28,658 bases of DNA from an uncultured Clostridium sp. GTDB lineage: Bacteria > Bacillota > Clostridia > TANB77 > CAG-508. Location: assembly GCA_900553015.1 (NCBI GenBank), contig USBY01000020.1, positions 1-28,658 on the forward strand, in the 5' to 3' direction. A program made the position numbers and the translations under genes. Within the stretch, counting starts at the first letter, position 1. The number at the start of each line of letters is the position of its first letter. Of the stretch, positions 1-8,310 are shown one piece after another. Below the pieces are notes generated by a model. The model did no database searches, was not told the DNA's origin, and saw only the letters and a list, made by a program, of their open reading frames with translations.

Positions 1-13
1 AAGTTTTTTACCC

Positions 14-34
14 ACCACTGGTAGAACCAGTGGT
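14..34. repeat. Perfect 9-bp inverted repeat near left edge
   Basis: ACCACTGGT (14-22) and ACCAGTGGT (26-34) form a perfect stem with a three-base loop. No T-run follows on either strand, so it is a poor terminator. It lies 24 bases beyond the hpf terminator. Compact hairpins like this occur near the ends of IS200/IS605 elements, and an element could lie outside the window, but no transposase is visible here. The assignment to a mobile element is inference. Confidence 0.5.
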
Positions 35-58
35 TTATTCATGCTAAAGCGCCAATTA

Positions 59-94
59 AAAAGGGATTTTGAGGAACGTCCCCAAATCCCTTTT
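59..94 (-). terminator. hpf terminator; copy 1 of the GGGGACGTTCCT hairpin family
   Basis: Perfect 11-bp arms at 59-69 and 84-94 enclose a partly paired core. On the minus strand the hairpin starts two bases after the hpf stop codon, its core reads GGGGACGTTCCTC, and its 3' side runs into five T residues. This fits a rho-independent terminator for hpf. The same core recurs at 18170-18208 (plus) and 19501-19537 (minus). Confidence 0.75.
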
Positions 95-96
95 AC

Positions 97-618
97 TTAT
101 GCTTCTGGTTCTATTAAACCATAATTTTTATTATCTTTTAATTTATAAATAACATTTACTTTACCATTTTCTAAATTAACAAATGTTAAAAATGTGTTAC
201 CTTTATTTTCTTGTAATTTTAATTTTGCATCTTCTGGTGTCATTGGTTTAATTTCATAATATAATTCTTTTATTATTTCATTTTCTGGTTCTGTTTGTTC
301 TTCTTCTTGAGATGCTCTGATTGTTGCTTCTTTGTTTAACCTTTCTCTTTTTGTTTTTGTTTTTCTAATTTGTCCTTCTAGTATATCTATATTTTTATCT
401 ATAGAAGCATATAAGTCTTTATGTGCTGTTACTGCTTTATATGTAATACCTTGGTAAGAAACTCTTGTTTCTGCTATTTGCTCATTTCCTTCTACTTTTA
501 TTGTAACTGTTCCATCAAAGTCCTCTAAATATTTTGTTAATTTTTCCATTTTCTTTTCTGAATAATCTCTAATTGCGTCTGTAACTTCTAAATCCTTTCC
601 TACAACTTTTATATTCAT
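97..618 (-). CDS. hpf: Ribosome hibernation promoting factor, long form (HPF/RaiA)
   Basis: This 173-aa protein begins MNIKVVGKDLEVTDAIRDY, the usual start of the HPF/RaiA family, and matches the long form. The N-terminal beta-alpha domain (about 1-95) binds the 30S decoding region. A charged linker follows, and a C-terminal dimerisation domain (about 118-173, ending NYGLIEPEA) promotes 100S ribosome dimers. I start it at the ATG at 616-618 because AGGAGAG lies just upstream; the frame can be extended to a TTG at 636, but that would place the ribosome binding site inside the gene. A promoter lies at 665-693 and a hairpin terminator directly behind the stop, so it is probably a single-gene unit. 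Function is known from the family. Confidence 0.95.
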   Translation of the reverse strand: MNIKVVGKDLEVTDAIRDYSEKKMEKLTKYLEDFDGTVTIKVEGNEQIAETRVSYQGITYKAVTAHKDLYASIDKNIDILEGQIRKTKTKRERLNKEATIRASQEEEQTEPENEIIKELYYEIKPMTPEDAKLKLQENKGNTFLTFVNLENGKVNVIYKLKDNKNYGLIEPEA

Positions 619-664
619 AAAAATCTCTCCTCTCAATTATTTTGCTTTCTTTTGTTGTAAATTT

Positions 665-693
665 ATTATATATGGTAAAAAGCTTTTTTTCAA
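665..693 (-). promoter_or_regulatory. Predicted sigma-A promoter of hpf
   Basis: On the minus strand TTGAAA (693-688) is followed after exactly 17 bases by a perfect TATAAT (670-665), about 46 bases before the hpf ATG. The spacer contains the 12-base palindrome AAAAAGCTTTTT, which could be an operator or simply AT-rich chance. Confidence 0.7.
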
Positions 694-718
694 GTTTATT
701 TTGTTTTTTTATATACTA

Positions 719-1447
719 TTAGAAAATATTTTCCATTTTATAATCTTTTTCTAGCTTATCATTTAAGTATAATTTAGCTATCAACTCTAGTTCTTTTGCA
801 GCATCTTCTCCTACGTTAAACGAAAATACCTTCTTAGGTTGCGACATTACAATATATTTTATAGCTTGCATTGTTGATTTACTCATATGAATACAACTTG
901 TATCTTGTTTTCCACATATATTGCACTTAAATCCATTTTGTTTCAAACTAAAAAACTCTAAGTCTTCTGTTTTACTGCAATTTCCACACATTCTAATATT
1001 AGGTGCAAATCCTAATATACTTACTAGTTTCATTTTAAATATTGCTAAAATAAATTCTAAATCTTTATCTGTTTCGGATATCATATATAAAGTATTTAGA
1101 TATAATTGTAAAATTCTATAAGAATTCTCATTTTCATTTGTAACATCAATTATTATTTTAGAAATAAATGATGCATACTCTAGTTTTTTTAAATCTTTTC
1201 TTATATTATAAAAAATTTCTATCGGTTCACAAGAATTTATATAATATGTAGAATTAGTTTTATATAATATATAATCTCCAAAACATAAAAATTGGCTACC
1301 AACAAGGAGCGAACTTCTAAATCTTTTCGCTCCCCTGGCAGCACAAGAAATCTTTCCTAGTCCTGGTGTTAACATTGTTAACATTTTATCAAAATCACCC
1401 ATATTACGTTCAACTAATATAATTCCTTTTGTCTTTATTGTTCCCAT
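719..1447 (-). CDS. recO: DNA repair protein RecO
   Basis: RecO works with RecF and RecR to load RecA on SSB-coated single-stranded DNA during recombinational repair. This 242-aa protein has the family layout: an N-terminal OB fold starting MGTIKTKGIILVERNMGDFDK, a helical middle, and a four-cysteine zinc site (C154-x2-C157 and C175-x2-C178). The length is normal. The first 38 bases overlap the 3' end of yqzL in another frame, so translation is probably coupled. The order era-yqzL-recO matches B. subtilis and other Firmicutes. Confidence 0.95.
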   Translation of the reverse strand: MGTIKTKGIILVERNMGDFDKMLTMLTPGLGKISCAARGAKRFRSSLLVGSQFLCFGDYILYKTNSTYYINSCEPIEIFYNIRKDLKKLEYASFISKIIIDVTNENENSYRILQLYLNTLYMISETDKDLEFILAIFKMKLVSILGFAPNIRMCGNCSKTEDLEFFSLKQNGFKCNICGKQDTSCIHMSKSTMQAIKYIVMSQPKKVFSFNVGEDAAKELELIAKLYLNDKLEKDYKMENIF

Positions 1448-1556
1448 TCTTTTCTTCCTCTATTTTCTTTTCTAAATCTCTTAATTGTTTAAATTCCATA
1501 AATGTATTTATATTTCCTGTTTTTTTAAAGGTATTCCAAGCTATTTGTTTAAACAT
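1410..1556 (-). CDS. yqzL: YqzL-like small protein
   Basis: A 48-aa reading frame starts MFKQIAWNTFKKTGNINTF and has a strong ribosome binding site (AAAGGAGATG) seven bases upstream of its ATG. The W-x-x-F-x-x-TG pattern and short acidic tail resemble the YqzL family, and the position directly upstream of recO is where yqzL sits in B. subtilis. It overlaps the recO start by 38 bases and follows era by 50 bases. The function of YqzL is not established. The gene call is firm; the family name is from motif and position. Confidence 0.85.
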   Translation of the reverse strand: MFKQIAWNTFKKTGNINTFMEFKQLRDLEKKIEEEKNGNNKDKRNYIS

Positions 1557-1606
1557 GAAATCATCTCCTTTGTATTATCTTTTGTATTTTATGTTTTTTT
1601 ATTCAA

Positions 1607-2509
1607 TTAGTTGAATTTAAATTTTTTAACTATGCTATCTTTATCCTGCCAATCTTCTTTTACTTTTACCCATACTTTTAAATTTAATTTTGTACCTAAC
1701 ATTTTTTCTAATTCCATTCTTGCACTTGTCACAATACGTTTTAACATTTCACCATTTTTGCCAATAATAATTCCCTTATGAGAGTTTCTTAAGCAATAAA
1801 TAGTTGCATCAACATCATAAATTTCTTCTCCCTTTGTTGTATTTCTTAATTTCATTTTCTCTACTTCTACATATATACCATGTGGTACTTCTTCACTTAA
1901 AAATTTTAATGCTTTTTCTCTAATTACTTCTTCTACTAATTGTCTTGATGTTTGATCTGTATATTCATCTATATCATAATATGCAGGACCTGGTTTTAGA
2001 TTTTTTTCTATCGCATCCAAAATAGTAGTTACTCCTTTGTTATTAAGAGCAGAAATCGGAATTATTTCCTCAAAATCATATTCTTTCCTATAGATATCTA
2101 TAACTTTTAAAATATCTTCTTTTTGTATTAAGTCAATTTTATTTAGTATTAAAATAGTTTTTCTATTTATTTCTTTTATTTTTTCTAATATTATTCTATC
2201 ACCTTTTGTTATTTCTTTTTTTGAGCAATCTACTATAAATAAAATTATATCTACATCTTCTGCAATTTCATATGCTGTTTCTAGCATTGTCTCTCCTAGT
2301 TTTGTTTTTGGTTTGTGTACACCTGGAGTATCTATAAAAATTATTTGTGAATTTTCTCTATTAACAATTGCTCTTATTGCTGTTCTGGTTGTTTGTGATT
2401 TATTTACTGTTATTGCAACTTTTTCTCCTACTAATTTATTTATAAGTGTAGATTTACCAACATTAGTTCTTCCTATAATTGCAACAAATCCTGATTTAAA
2501 CTCTGCCAT
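1607..2509 (-). CDS. era: GTPase Era
   Basis: Era is an essential GTPase that binds the 3' end of 16S rRNA and helps mature the 30S subunit. This 300-aa protein has the GTPase motifs in order: G1 GRTNVGKS (13-20), G3 DTPG (60-63), G4 NKID (123-126). A C-terminal KH RNA-binding domain (about 200-290) contains GIIIGKNGEML. G1 carries T-N where many Eras have P-N, which is a small change outside the invariant G and GKS positions. It lies near ybeY, which works on the same rRNA end. A terminator at 2625-2650 separates it from the operon before it. Confidence 0.97.
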   Translation of the reverse strand: MAEFKSGFVAIIGRTNVGKSTLINKLVGEKVAITVNKSQTTRTAIRAIVNRENSQIIFIDTPGVHKPKTKLGETMLETAYEIAEDVDIILFIVDCSKKEITKGDRIILEKIKEINRKTILILNKIDLIQKEDILKVIDIYRKEYDFEEIIPISALNNKGVTTILDAIEKNLKPGPAYYDIDEYTDQTSRQLVEEVIREKALKFLSEEVPHGIYVEVEKMKLRNTTKGEEIYDVDATIYCLRNSHKGIIIGKNGEMLKRIVTSARMELEKMLGTKLNLKVWVKVKEDWQDKDSIVKKFKFN

Positions 2510-2624
2510 CTGCTCATTCCTTTCTATTTATTTATATTAACATATCTAAAATTATTTTTTTGTAGAAACTTAGTACTTATCAAATTTATTTCGAAAATAT
2601 TTTATCATACTTTTAGAATTAATA

Positions 2625-2650
2625 AAAGACTAGCTATAAAACTAGTCTTT
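2625..2650 (-). terminator. Terminator after the DUF3048 gene
   Basis: Arms 2625-2633 (AAAGACTAG) and 2642-2650 (CTAGTCTTT) form a perfect 9-bp stem. On the minus strand the stem is followed by TTATT, giving a short, interrupted T-run. It lies 37 bases past the DUF3048 stop, so it probably ends or weakens the pdaA-to-DUF3048 operon ahead of era. Confidence 0.6.
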
Positions 2651-2687
2651 ATAAATACTTTTGTTTTACCATTTATAATCAAATTTC

Positions 2688-3761
2688 TTATTCAAAAGTT
2701 ACATTGCTATCTATTGGACATATATTAAAAAATGTATTTCCATCATTTACTTGTATTTCGTTTCCTTGTAAGTCTCTATATATAGTTTGAGAACTTCTAG
2801 TATTCTTTATGCATTTTATTTTTATAGCTTTACCATTTGTTATATAATATCCATCGTTTGTACCAACATCATCCAAATCTTGTCTGTCTTTATTTTCGTT
2901 ATCTTTTAATGGAGTATTTTTAGCAAATGTAACTATTATATTTTTAGTAGTAATTGCTTCTCCAGTTTCCATATCGGTTTGTTTTTCGCCTCTTGCATAT
3001 CTTGTATATCTTTTAGTTTCTGGATCATACTTATAGCTTGTTGTATGTAAATCTGAATATGGTATTGTTACTGTGTTTGCATCTATTCCCTCTTCTAAAT
3101 TAACTTCATCAAATGTATAATTTAGCACACTTTCTTTATCTGATGTTGTATCATATTTTTTATCTTTCGCTATCTCTAAAATATCTTTTATGCTAGTTAA
3201 TACATTGTGTGGTGATGACTTTTGTTTTATTCTCCAAAAACTATCTGAGCTTTCGGTTATTCCATTAATGTTATCTACATTTAGAGAAGAAATATCTGAT
3301 TGTGCTTTTGGACTCCAACCATAATGAACATAAATTGCATCATTTTCTAATGCATAATCTAAGAAATAATGTCTAGCACTACGTACAGGTCCTATTTTTT
3401 CTAAGTCTACTCCTTTAAAAAGAGCCATTAATCTTGTTTCTCCACCTTCTACAATTATTTCATAAACACTATATGCACTATTTAAACCAACTTGTGGCCA
3501 TGCCCCTTTGTGATTATCTATCATAACTGCTATAGGTCTATCGTTCCCATCAAATATACTTTTAGGTTGCTCTGGTTCTTCTTCTTTTAATCCTTCACCT
3601 ACACCTAAATCTACAGTTGGATTTTCTTTATCTTGATTATATACAAAAAAATAATAATAAAGTCCTGCTGCTATTGCTAATATTAAAATTATTATTACAA
3701 AAATTATTGGCATTTTTTTACTTTTGTGCTTTGTTTTGGTTCTTTTCCCTTTACTACTCAT
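2688..3761 (-). CDS. DUF3048 (YerB-type) membrane-anchored protein
   Basis: The 357-aa protein has a basic N-terminus, one membrane segment (about 17-40) and a large domain predicted to lie outside the membrane. That domain shows the DUF3048 signature: RPIAVMIDNHKGAWPQVGL, VYEIIVEGGETRLMALF, and IGPVRSARHYFLDYAL with a following YVHYGWSP. B. subtilis YerB is a lipoprotein of unknown role; here there is no lipobox and the anchor is a plain transmembrane helix. It follows dgkA by 19 bases and is probably the last gene of the yqfC/yqfD operon. The family call is firm, the function unknown. Confidence 0.9.
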   Translation of the reverse strand: MSSKGKRTKTKHKSKKMPIIFVIIILILAIAAGLYYYFFVYNQDKENPTVDLGVGEGLKEEEPEQPKSIFDGNDRPIAVMIDNHKGAWPQVGLNSAYSVYEIIVEGGETRLMALFKGVDLEKIGPVRSARHYFLDYALENDAIYVHYGWSPKAQSDISSLNVDNINGITESSDSFWRIKQKSSPHNVLTSIKDILEIAKDKKYDTTSDKESVLNYTFDEVNLEEGIDANTVTIPYSDLHTTSYKYDPETKRYTRYARGEKQTDMETGEAITTKNIIVTFAKNTPLKDNENKDRQDLDDVGTNDGYYITNGKAIKIKCIKNTRSSQTIYRDLQGNEIQVNDGNTFFNICPIDSNVTFE

Positions 3762-3780
3762 TTTATTCCTCTCTTATCCA

Positions 3781-4170
3781 TTATTTAAATAATTGAACAA
3801 TTTTATCTGCAAATAAAAAATAAGAAACTATTACAGCATTTAAAGCTGTTAAAACAACAGCCCCTGCTGCTACATCTTTTGCTATTTTCGCTTTTTCGTG
3901 ATATTCCTCTGTACATAAATCAACTACTGCCTCTACTGCAGTATTCATCATTTCTGTTCCTAGAACTAAAAATACAGAAAGCATTAATATTGCCCATTCT
4001 GCATTACTTATTTTTAATATGATTCCTAGTATTATTACAACAATTCCTGCTACTAACTGAATTTTTAAATTTCTTTGAGTTTTAAAGCCATGTGCTATAC
4101 CAGAGAAAGCATTCTTCCATGCTTCTATAAAATTTTTATTATATAATCTGCTATCTTTCTTTTTGTCCAT
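3781..4170 (-). CDS. dgkA: DgkA-family undecaprenol/diacylglycerol kinase
   Basis: This 129-aa membrane protein carries the DgkA signature E73-M-M-N-T-A-V-E80, followed by DL and the AKIAKDVAAGAVV segment, and has three hydrophobic helices. In Gram-positive bacteria members of this family mostly phosphorylate undecaprenol, replenishing the lipid carrier for wall synthesis; diacylglycerol is the substrate in E. coli. It begins two bases after ybeY ends, so it is co-transcribed. The ybeY-dgkA-era neighbourhood is common in Firmicutes. Substrate choice is inferred from the phylum. Confidence 0.93.
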   Translation of the reverse strand: MDKKKDSRLYNKNFIEAWKNAFSGIAHGFKTQRNLKIQLVAGIVVIILGIILKISNAEWAILMLSVFLVLGTEMMNTAVEAVVDLCTEEYHEKAKIAKDVAAGAVVLTALNAVIVSYFLFADKIVQLFK

Positions 4171-4172
4171 AA

Positions 4173-4649
4173 TTACTCCCTATTAATATTTAAATCTTTT
4201 AGTACTTGTTCTTCTTTTTCTCTCATTACTTTTTTATCATCTTCTTTTATATGGTCATACCCCATTAAATGATAAAAGCCATGAACCAACATGTAGGCAA
4301 GTTCTCTTTCGAAACTATGACCATATTCATCTGCCTGCATTTTTACCTGACTTAGATTAATAATAATATCTCCTAACACTTCTGGTACAATACTTTTTTC
4401 TTTTTGCAATTTTTCTACTTCATCTTTTTCGAACATAGGAAAAGATAAAACATCTGTTGCTCTATCTATATTCCTATATTCTTTATTATATGCTTGTATA
4501 TCGATTGGTGTTGTAAAAATAATACTGATAGTTATATTTTTATCCACTAAATTTTCTGTCTCGAAACATTTATTTATAACCTTTTCAGTTAAATCTGAAT
4601 ACATATCATTAGGTTCTACATTTAAATATTCTATATCTGTATACTTCAT
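4173..4649 (-). CDS. ybeY: rRNA maturation endoribonuclease YbeY
   Basis: YbeY is a zinc-dependent endoribonuclease involved in 16S rRNA 3'-end maturation and ribosome quality control. The 158-aa protein contains the metal-binding motif HGFYHLMGYDH (H123, H127, H133) and the upstream RATDVLSFPM segment typical of the family. The start has an AAAGGATAT ribosome binding site. It sits between an unknown 405-aa gene and dgkA. In many relatives phoH or an HD phosphohydrolase lies directly upstream; neither is present here. Confidence 0.96.
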   Translation of the reverse strand: MKYTDIEYLNVEPNDMYSDLTEKVINKCFETENLVDKNITISIIFTTPIDIQAYNKEYRNIDRATDVLSFPMFEKDEVEKLQKEKSIVPEVLGDIIINLSQVKMQADEYGHSFERELAYMLVHGFYHLMGYDHIKEDDKKVMREKEEQVLKDLNINRE

Positions 4650-4671
4650 TTTTTATATCCTTTCTGTTTAT

Positions 4672-5889
4672 TTACCCAATCTCTTTTTTTTCTTGTCTTT
4701 TGATTCTTGAATATATTTTTTCTGAAGTTTTACATTTATTTTTTATTTCTCTCATTGCCCCTAATTCTACTAACTTAGTTTTATAAAAATCTATTATTTT
4801 TGAATAATCTCTTTTAGCTGCTTGTAATTTTTTCAAATCTGCTTTTATAAATAATACTTCTTTTTGTTTCTCGTATTTTTCTAAATCTTCTTCTTTACCT
4901 TTTTGTAATTTTTTATATTCATTCCAGAATAATTTGTATTCTTCCCTATCTGATGGTTTGTCCCAATAAATTTTAGTAGAAAGAAGTCTAATATTATAGT
5001 CTTCTATTAATTCTATTAATAATTTATATGCTGCTTCTTTCTTACTTGCTATTTTTGTAGTTACAATAATTTGTCTTAAATCTTTTAATATTTTTACATA
5101 GCATTGTTCTGCAACAACTAGTGGTAAACTATGTGTAAATAATTGTCTACTTATTCCTAGCAAAATCATTCTCTTCTCTATAGTGTCTTTAATGTCTAAT
5201 TTTCCAACTGTAAATCTATCGAATTTTTCATATTGTGAAATTATGTTTTTATACATATTACTATCATCTAATTTAAGTTTTAATGGTAGTACTTCTGTTA
5301 TATAATCTTCTAATAGATCAAATATTTTATCATATATAATATTTTTATCTTGATATGTTAAATTATCTGCAAGTTGAATAGAATAGTGTTTTAAAACTCC
5401 TTTATATAATTGTTCTATTTTTACACTATAAAATCTTTCATATCTAGGAATTATCTTATTCTCTTCTGATTTTAATGTTTGATAATCTAACTGTAATAAA
5501 TATTGTTGTTTTTTGTATTTATATTCTAAGTATTCTGTTTGTTTTAAATGAATTACCTCATAATAGTTTGAAAGTGCATCTTTCTCAAATTCTGTAGCTG
5601 TACCGTTTTTTACTTTTTTATAAATTGAGTCCATTATATATTTATCTATTGCTTCTAAATATAAAGTATATGCATCTTCATATTTTTTAGATAAAATTTC
5701 TTTTTTTGCTTCGTCCTTGGTTTCGTTTTTATATGCTTCAAATGCTTTTACTAAACTACTTCTCTTTATAGAAATCATTATTCCATTAATACCTAATTTT
5801 GTTGGTATTAATAATCTACTTATAGTATTTGTTAATTTTGTGAAAAAATTTTTATTTGTGCTAACTACTCTAAGACTTCTTTGCTCCAT
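4672..5889 (-). CDS. Unrecognised 405-aa charged helical protein
   Basis: I do not recognise this protein. It is very rich in lysine, glutamate, tyrosine and leucine and looks almost wholly helical, with no signal peptide, clear membrane segment or enzyme motif. The N-terminal part contains SRLLIPTKLGINGIMISI, then long amphipathic stretches (about 50-400) that could form a helical bundle or coiled coil. I start it at the ATG at 5887-5889, since GAAAGG lies nine bases upstream; the ATG at 5898 directly abuts that site. It lies 13 bases after yqfD and 22 bases before ybeY, in the slot where phoH often occurs. Co-transcription with yqfD hints at, but does not show, a sporulation or envelope role. 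Confidence 0.85.
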   Translation of the reverse strand: MEQRSLRVVSTNKNFFTKLTNTISRLLIPTKLGINGIMISIKRSSLVKAFEAYKNETKDEAKKEILSKKYEDAYTLYLEAIDKYIMDSIYKKVKNGTATEFEKDALSNYYEVIHLKQTEYLEYKYKKQQYLLQLDYQTLKSEENKIIPRYERFYSVKIEQLYKGVLKHYSIQLADNLTYQDKNIIYDKIFDLLEDYITEVLPLKLKLDDSNMYKNIISQYEKFDRFTVGKLDIKDTIEKRMILLGISRQLFTHSLPLVVAEQCYVKILKDLRQIIVTTKIASKKEAAYKLLIELIEDYNIRLLSTKIYWDKPSDREEYKLFWNEYKKLQKGKEEDLEKYEKQKEVLFIKADLKKLQAAKRDYSKIIDFYKTKLVELGAMREIKNKCKTSEKIYSRIKRQEKKEIG

Positions 5890-5902
5890 GTTTATCATCC
5901 TT

Positions 5903-7090
5903 TCAAAATACTATTTTTTCATTAGTTCCTATATTTTCAAAGACTTCATATGTTACCTCTGCCTCCACTGCATCATCTTTTATTGTATAATTTACTGTTA
6001 CATTATTTATATTGTCCTTATTTGTTATTTTTTGTTTTAACTTTTCTTCAGCTCTTCTTTTTGCTTCTTCCTTTGCCTCTTCCTCGGTATAGTTAATTTC
6101 ATATTCTTTTATTTCAGAATTATTACATTCGATTAACTCTACGGGTATATAGAAATTTGAAAATAATTTTAATTTTTTAGTTGCATATATTGTATCATAT
6201 TTTTCAAAATTTGAAAGCCTTTTATACAAATTTATTCTAAAATTATTTATATTTATTGCATATTTTTTCTCCATATTTCCTGTTTTTTCCACTTTAGTCT
6301 CTTTAAAGTTTACAGTTTCTTTTTCAGTGTACCATACTACAGCCTCTATTTCTCCTGTAGCCCTAACAAAACGAGTTCCCGTATACTTACCTTCCATCCA
6401 GCCACCAATTAGCAAAGTTCCCTCTTTTACGACATCTCCAGGTTTTACCATTGCAGTTCCTGTGTTAGCATTTATTTTTACTATTTTACCTTCTTTATCT
6501 GATACAATATTGCAATATTCATCTTGAGCTATAATTTCTGGTTTTTCTTCTGCCTCTACAACTTCTACTATTGCATTAGTTCCTTTTAATTCGATTCCTA
6601 TCCAAGCAATATCACTTCTTGCTAATCTTATATTATTAACAATTTCTTTTATATCTATATCGCTTTTACTTTCACCTATAAATAGTCCATTTTCATTTAA
6701 AGAGGTTAAGATCTCCTCTTCTGTTAAGTCATCCCCTGTTATTTTTATTTCTATATTCCAAATAAATTTTGATAATATAAATAAAGCTAATATAATTATT
6801 AAAAACATTGCCAAGAAGAACTTTCTCTTCTTATATTTATGTAAAAAAAAGGGCACTCCTTTTTTTCGGTCAATGCCCACTTTGCATTTTGTTTTTTTAG
6901 CTATCTTTCTTATTCTTTTAAAATCTTTAAGTCCAATATTAACAGTTAAGTAAATATCATTTTTCTTTTCTATATTCCATAAGTATATTTTTTGTAGTCT
7001 ACACATGTTTATAAAACGTTCTATAAAATAACCTTCTACATGTATATTTACAAATCCATTTAAATAGCCTTCTATCTTTTTTATACTCAC
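5903..7090 (-). CDS. yqfD: Sporulation protein YqfD
   Basis: YqfD is a membrane protein found in spore formers; in B. subtilis it is made in the mother cell under sigma-E and is needed for efficient sporulation. The 395-aa sequence shows a cytoplasmic N-terminal domain, a membrane segment at about 91-110 after the basic KYKKRK stretch, and an extracytoplasmic domain with the conserved GDVVKEGTLLIGGWMEGKYTG region (about 225-245). It ends with a lysine/glutamate-rich helix and a strand-rich tail. yqfC precedes it by six bases. This is one of the main signs that the host is, or descends from, a spore former. Confidence 0.93.
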   Translation of the reverse strand: MSIKKIEGYLNGFVNIHVEGYFIERFINMCRLQKIYLWNIEKKNDIYLTVNIGLKDFKRIRKIAKKTKCKVGIDRKKGVPFFLHKYKKRKFFLAMFLIIILALFILSKFIWNIEIKITGDDLTEEEILTSLNENGLFIGESKSDIDIKEIVNNIRLARSDIAWIGIELKGTNAIVEVVEAEEKPEIIAQDEYCNIVSDKEGKIVKINANTGTAMVKPGDVVKEGTLLIGGWMEGKYTGTRFVRATGEIEAVVWYTEKETVNFKETKVEKTGNMEKKYAININNFRINLYKRLSNFEKYDTIYATKKLKLFSNFYIPVELIECNNSEIKEYEINYTEEEAKEEAKRRAEEKLKQKITNKDNINNVTVNYTIKDDAVEAEVTYEVFENIGTNEKIVF

Positions 7091-7096
7091 GTTTTC

Positions 7097-7384
7097 TTAT
7101 TCCTCCTCTGTACTTTCAAGATATATTTTAGAAATTACTCCACTAATTAATACGTCATTTTCATTTATTTGATTTAAATTCATTTTATTCCCTTCTATTA
7201 TTATTATTCCAATAGAACTATTTATTTTTACTAAATACTCTTCATATTCTATAACTCCCATATAATTTTCAATCATTAACTGATTAAAACCTATTAACGT
7301 TATTTTTGGTATATTGGTAGTTACTTCTACCGGAATCTCTAGTAACTTTTCGATTTTATTTCTTGTATTTTTTATTTTTATCAC
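7097..7384 (-). CDS. yqfC: Sporulation protein YqfC
   Basis: The 95-aa protein resembles the YqfC family: LEIPVEVTTNIPKITLIG followed by short beta strands (LMIENYMGVIEYEEYLVKI) and a final ISGVISKIYLE. It is paired with yqfD, as in other spore formers; its biochemical role is unknown. The start is unclear: the GTG at 7384-7382 lies inside AGGAGTG, so the best ribosome binding site overlaps the start codon itself. The gap to the pdaA-like stop codon is only two bases, which suggests coupled translation. Confidence 0.88.
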   Translation of the reverse strand: MIKIKNTRNKIEKLLEIPVEVTTNIPKITLIGFNQLMIENYMGVIEYEEYLVKINSSIGIIIIEGNKMNLNQINENDVLISGVISKIYLESTEEE

Positions 7385-7386
7385 TC

Positions 7387-8196
7387 CTATCTTTCAAATT
7401 CATCAAGTGATTTAAATTCATATCCTTCTGCTTTTGCTTCCTTAATAATACTATCTAAAGCATTTGCATTATCTTTTGAGTTTCCATGTAATAACATTAT
7501 TTCTCCATTATGAAGATTATCTAAAACAATCTTTTTAGCATATTCCGTTCCTTTTTGGACATTTTCATCATAGTCTAAATAACCAAATGTCCACATTACA
7601 TTTGTATAACCGAGTTCTTTTGTTACAGCTAAAGTTCGTTCACTATATTCTCCTTTAGGTGGTCTTATATATTTCATTTCATACCCTGTTTTCTCATATA
7701 TTGATTGGTGTAATTTCATAACTTCATCCTTTATTTCTTCATCGGAAATATCAGGAAGACTCTTATGATGCACTGTATGATTTCCTACTATATGCCCCTC
7801 GTCAACCATCCTTTTTACTAAATCTTCTGCTGTATTTAGGTAATGAGCTGTTATGAAAAATGTAGCTTTTACATCATTTTCCTTTAATACATCTAGAATC
7901 TGTTCTGTATATCCTGCTTCATATCCCTCGTCGAAGGTTAAATATATATACTTTTTCTCTTCATTTCCTATATATATACCATCATATTTTTCCATTAATT
8001 CAGCATTTTCTTTTCCTACATCTGGTCTTTTATGATCTTTTTCTCGTTTTATTCCCCATCCAATTTTCTTATTACTTAAAGCATTTCCATTTGTATACGT
8101 AACTTGATTTTCCATATAAATTGTAAAAATAAGTAAAAAAATTAAAATTATTCCACATATCGAAAAAAGTAATTTTTTGTCAAAAACTTTTATCAT
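7387..8196 (-). CDS. pdaA: PdaA-type polysaccharide deacetylase
   Basis: This carbohydrate esterase family 4 protein (269 aa) has a membrane anchor at about 9-27 and a NodB domain (about 83-260). Motifs seen are TFDEGYE (87-93; most CE4 enzymes have TFDDG), H140-x3-H144 in GNHTVHHKS, RPPKGEYS (178-185) and a late LLHG. The TFD-x-GYE form is typical of PdaA, which deacetylates N-acetylmuramic acid as a step to muramic delta-lactam in spore cortex. Being first in an operon with yqfC and yqfD supports a sporulation role. The ribosome binding site is GGAGG. The specific activity is inferred; another peptidoglycan deacetylase is possible. Confidence 0.85.
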   Translation of the reverse strand: MIKVFDKKLLFSICGIILIFLLIFTIYMENQVTYTNGNALSNKKIGWGIKREKDHKRPDVGKENAELMEKYDGIYIGNEEKKYIYLTFDEGYEAGYTEQILDVLKENDVKATFFITAHYLNTAEDLVKRMVDEGHIVGNHTVHHKSLPDISDEEIKDEVMKLHQSIYEKTGYEMKYIRPPKGEYSERTLAVTKELGYTNVMWTFGYLDYDENVQKGTEYAKKIVLDNLHNGEIMLLHGNSKDNANALDSIIKEAKAEGYEFKSLDEFER

Positions 8197-8310
8197 TTTG
8201 GACCTCCAATATTATTTTTTTATATTGACATTATCAAATTTTTAGATTATATTGTATTTATTATTGGAAAATATAGGTAATCGTCTAATTAGATATTTTT
8301 TTGTCTATTA

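Noticed and set aside
619..636. TTG start extending hpf by six residues
   Set aside because: The extension contains the AGGAGAG ribosome binding site of the ATG at 618 and does not match family N-termini.
8240..8280. Sigma-E-like promoter for the pdaA-yqfCD operon (AATACAAT with an upstream ATATT)
   Set aside because: The spacing of about 11 bases is short and the -35 matches poorly; the region is AT-rich, so the match is weak.
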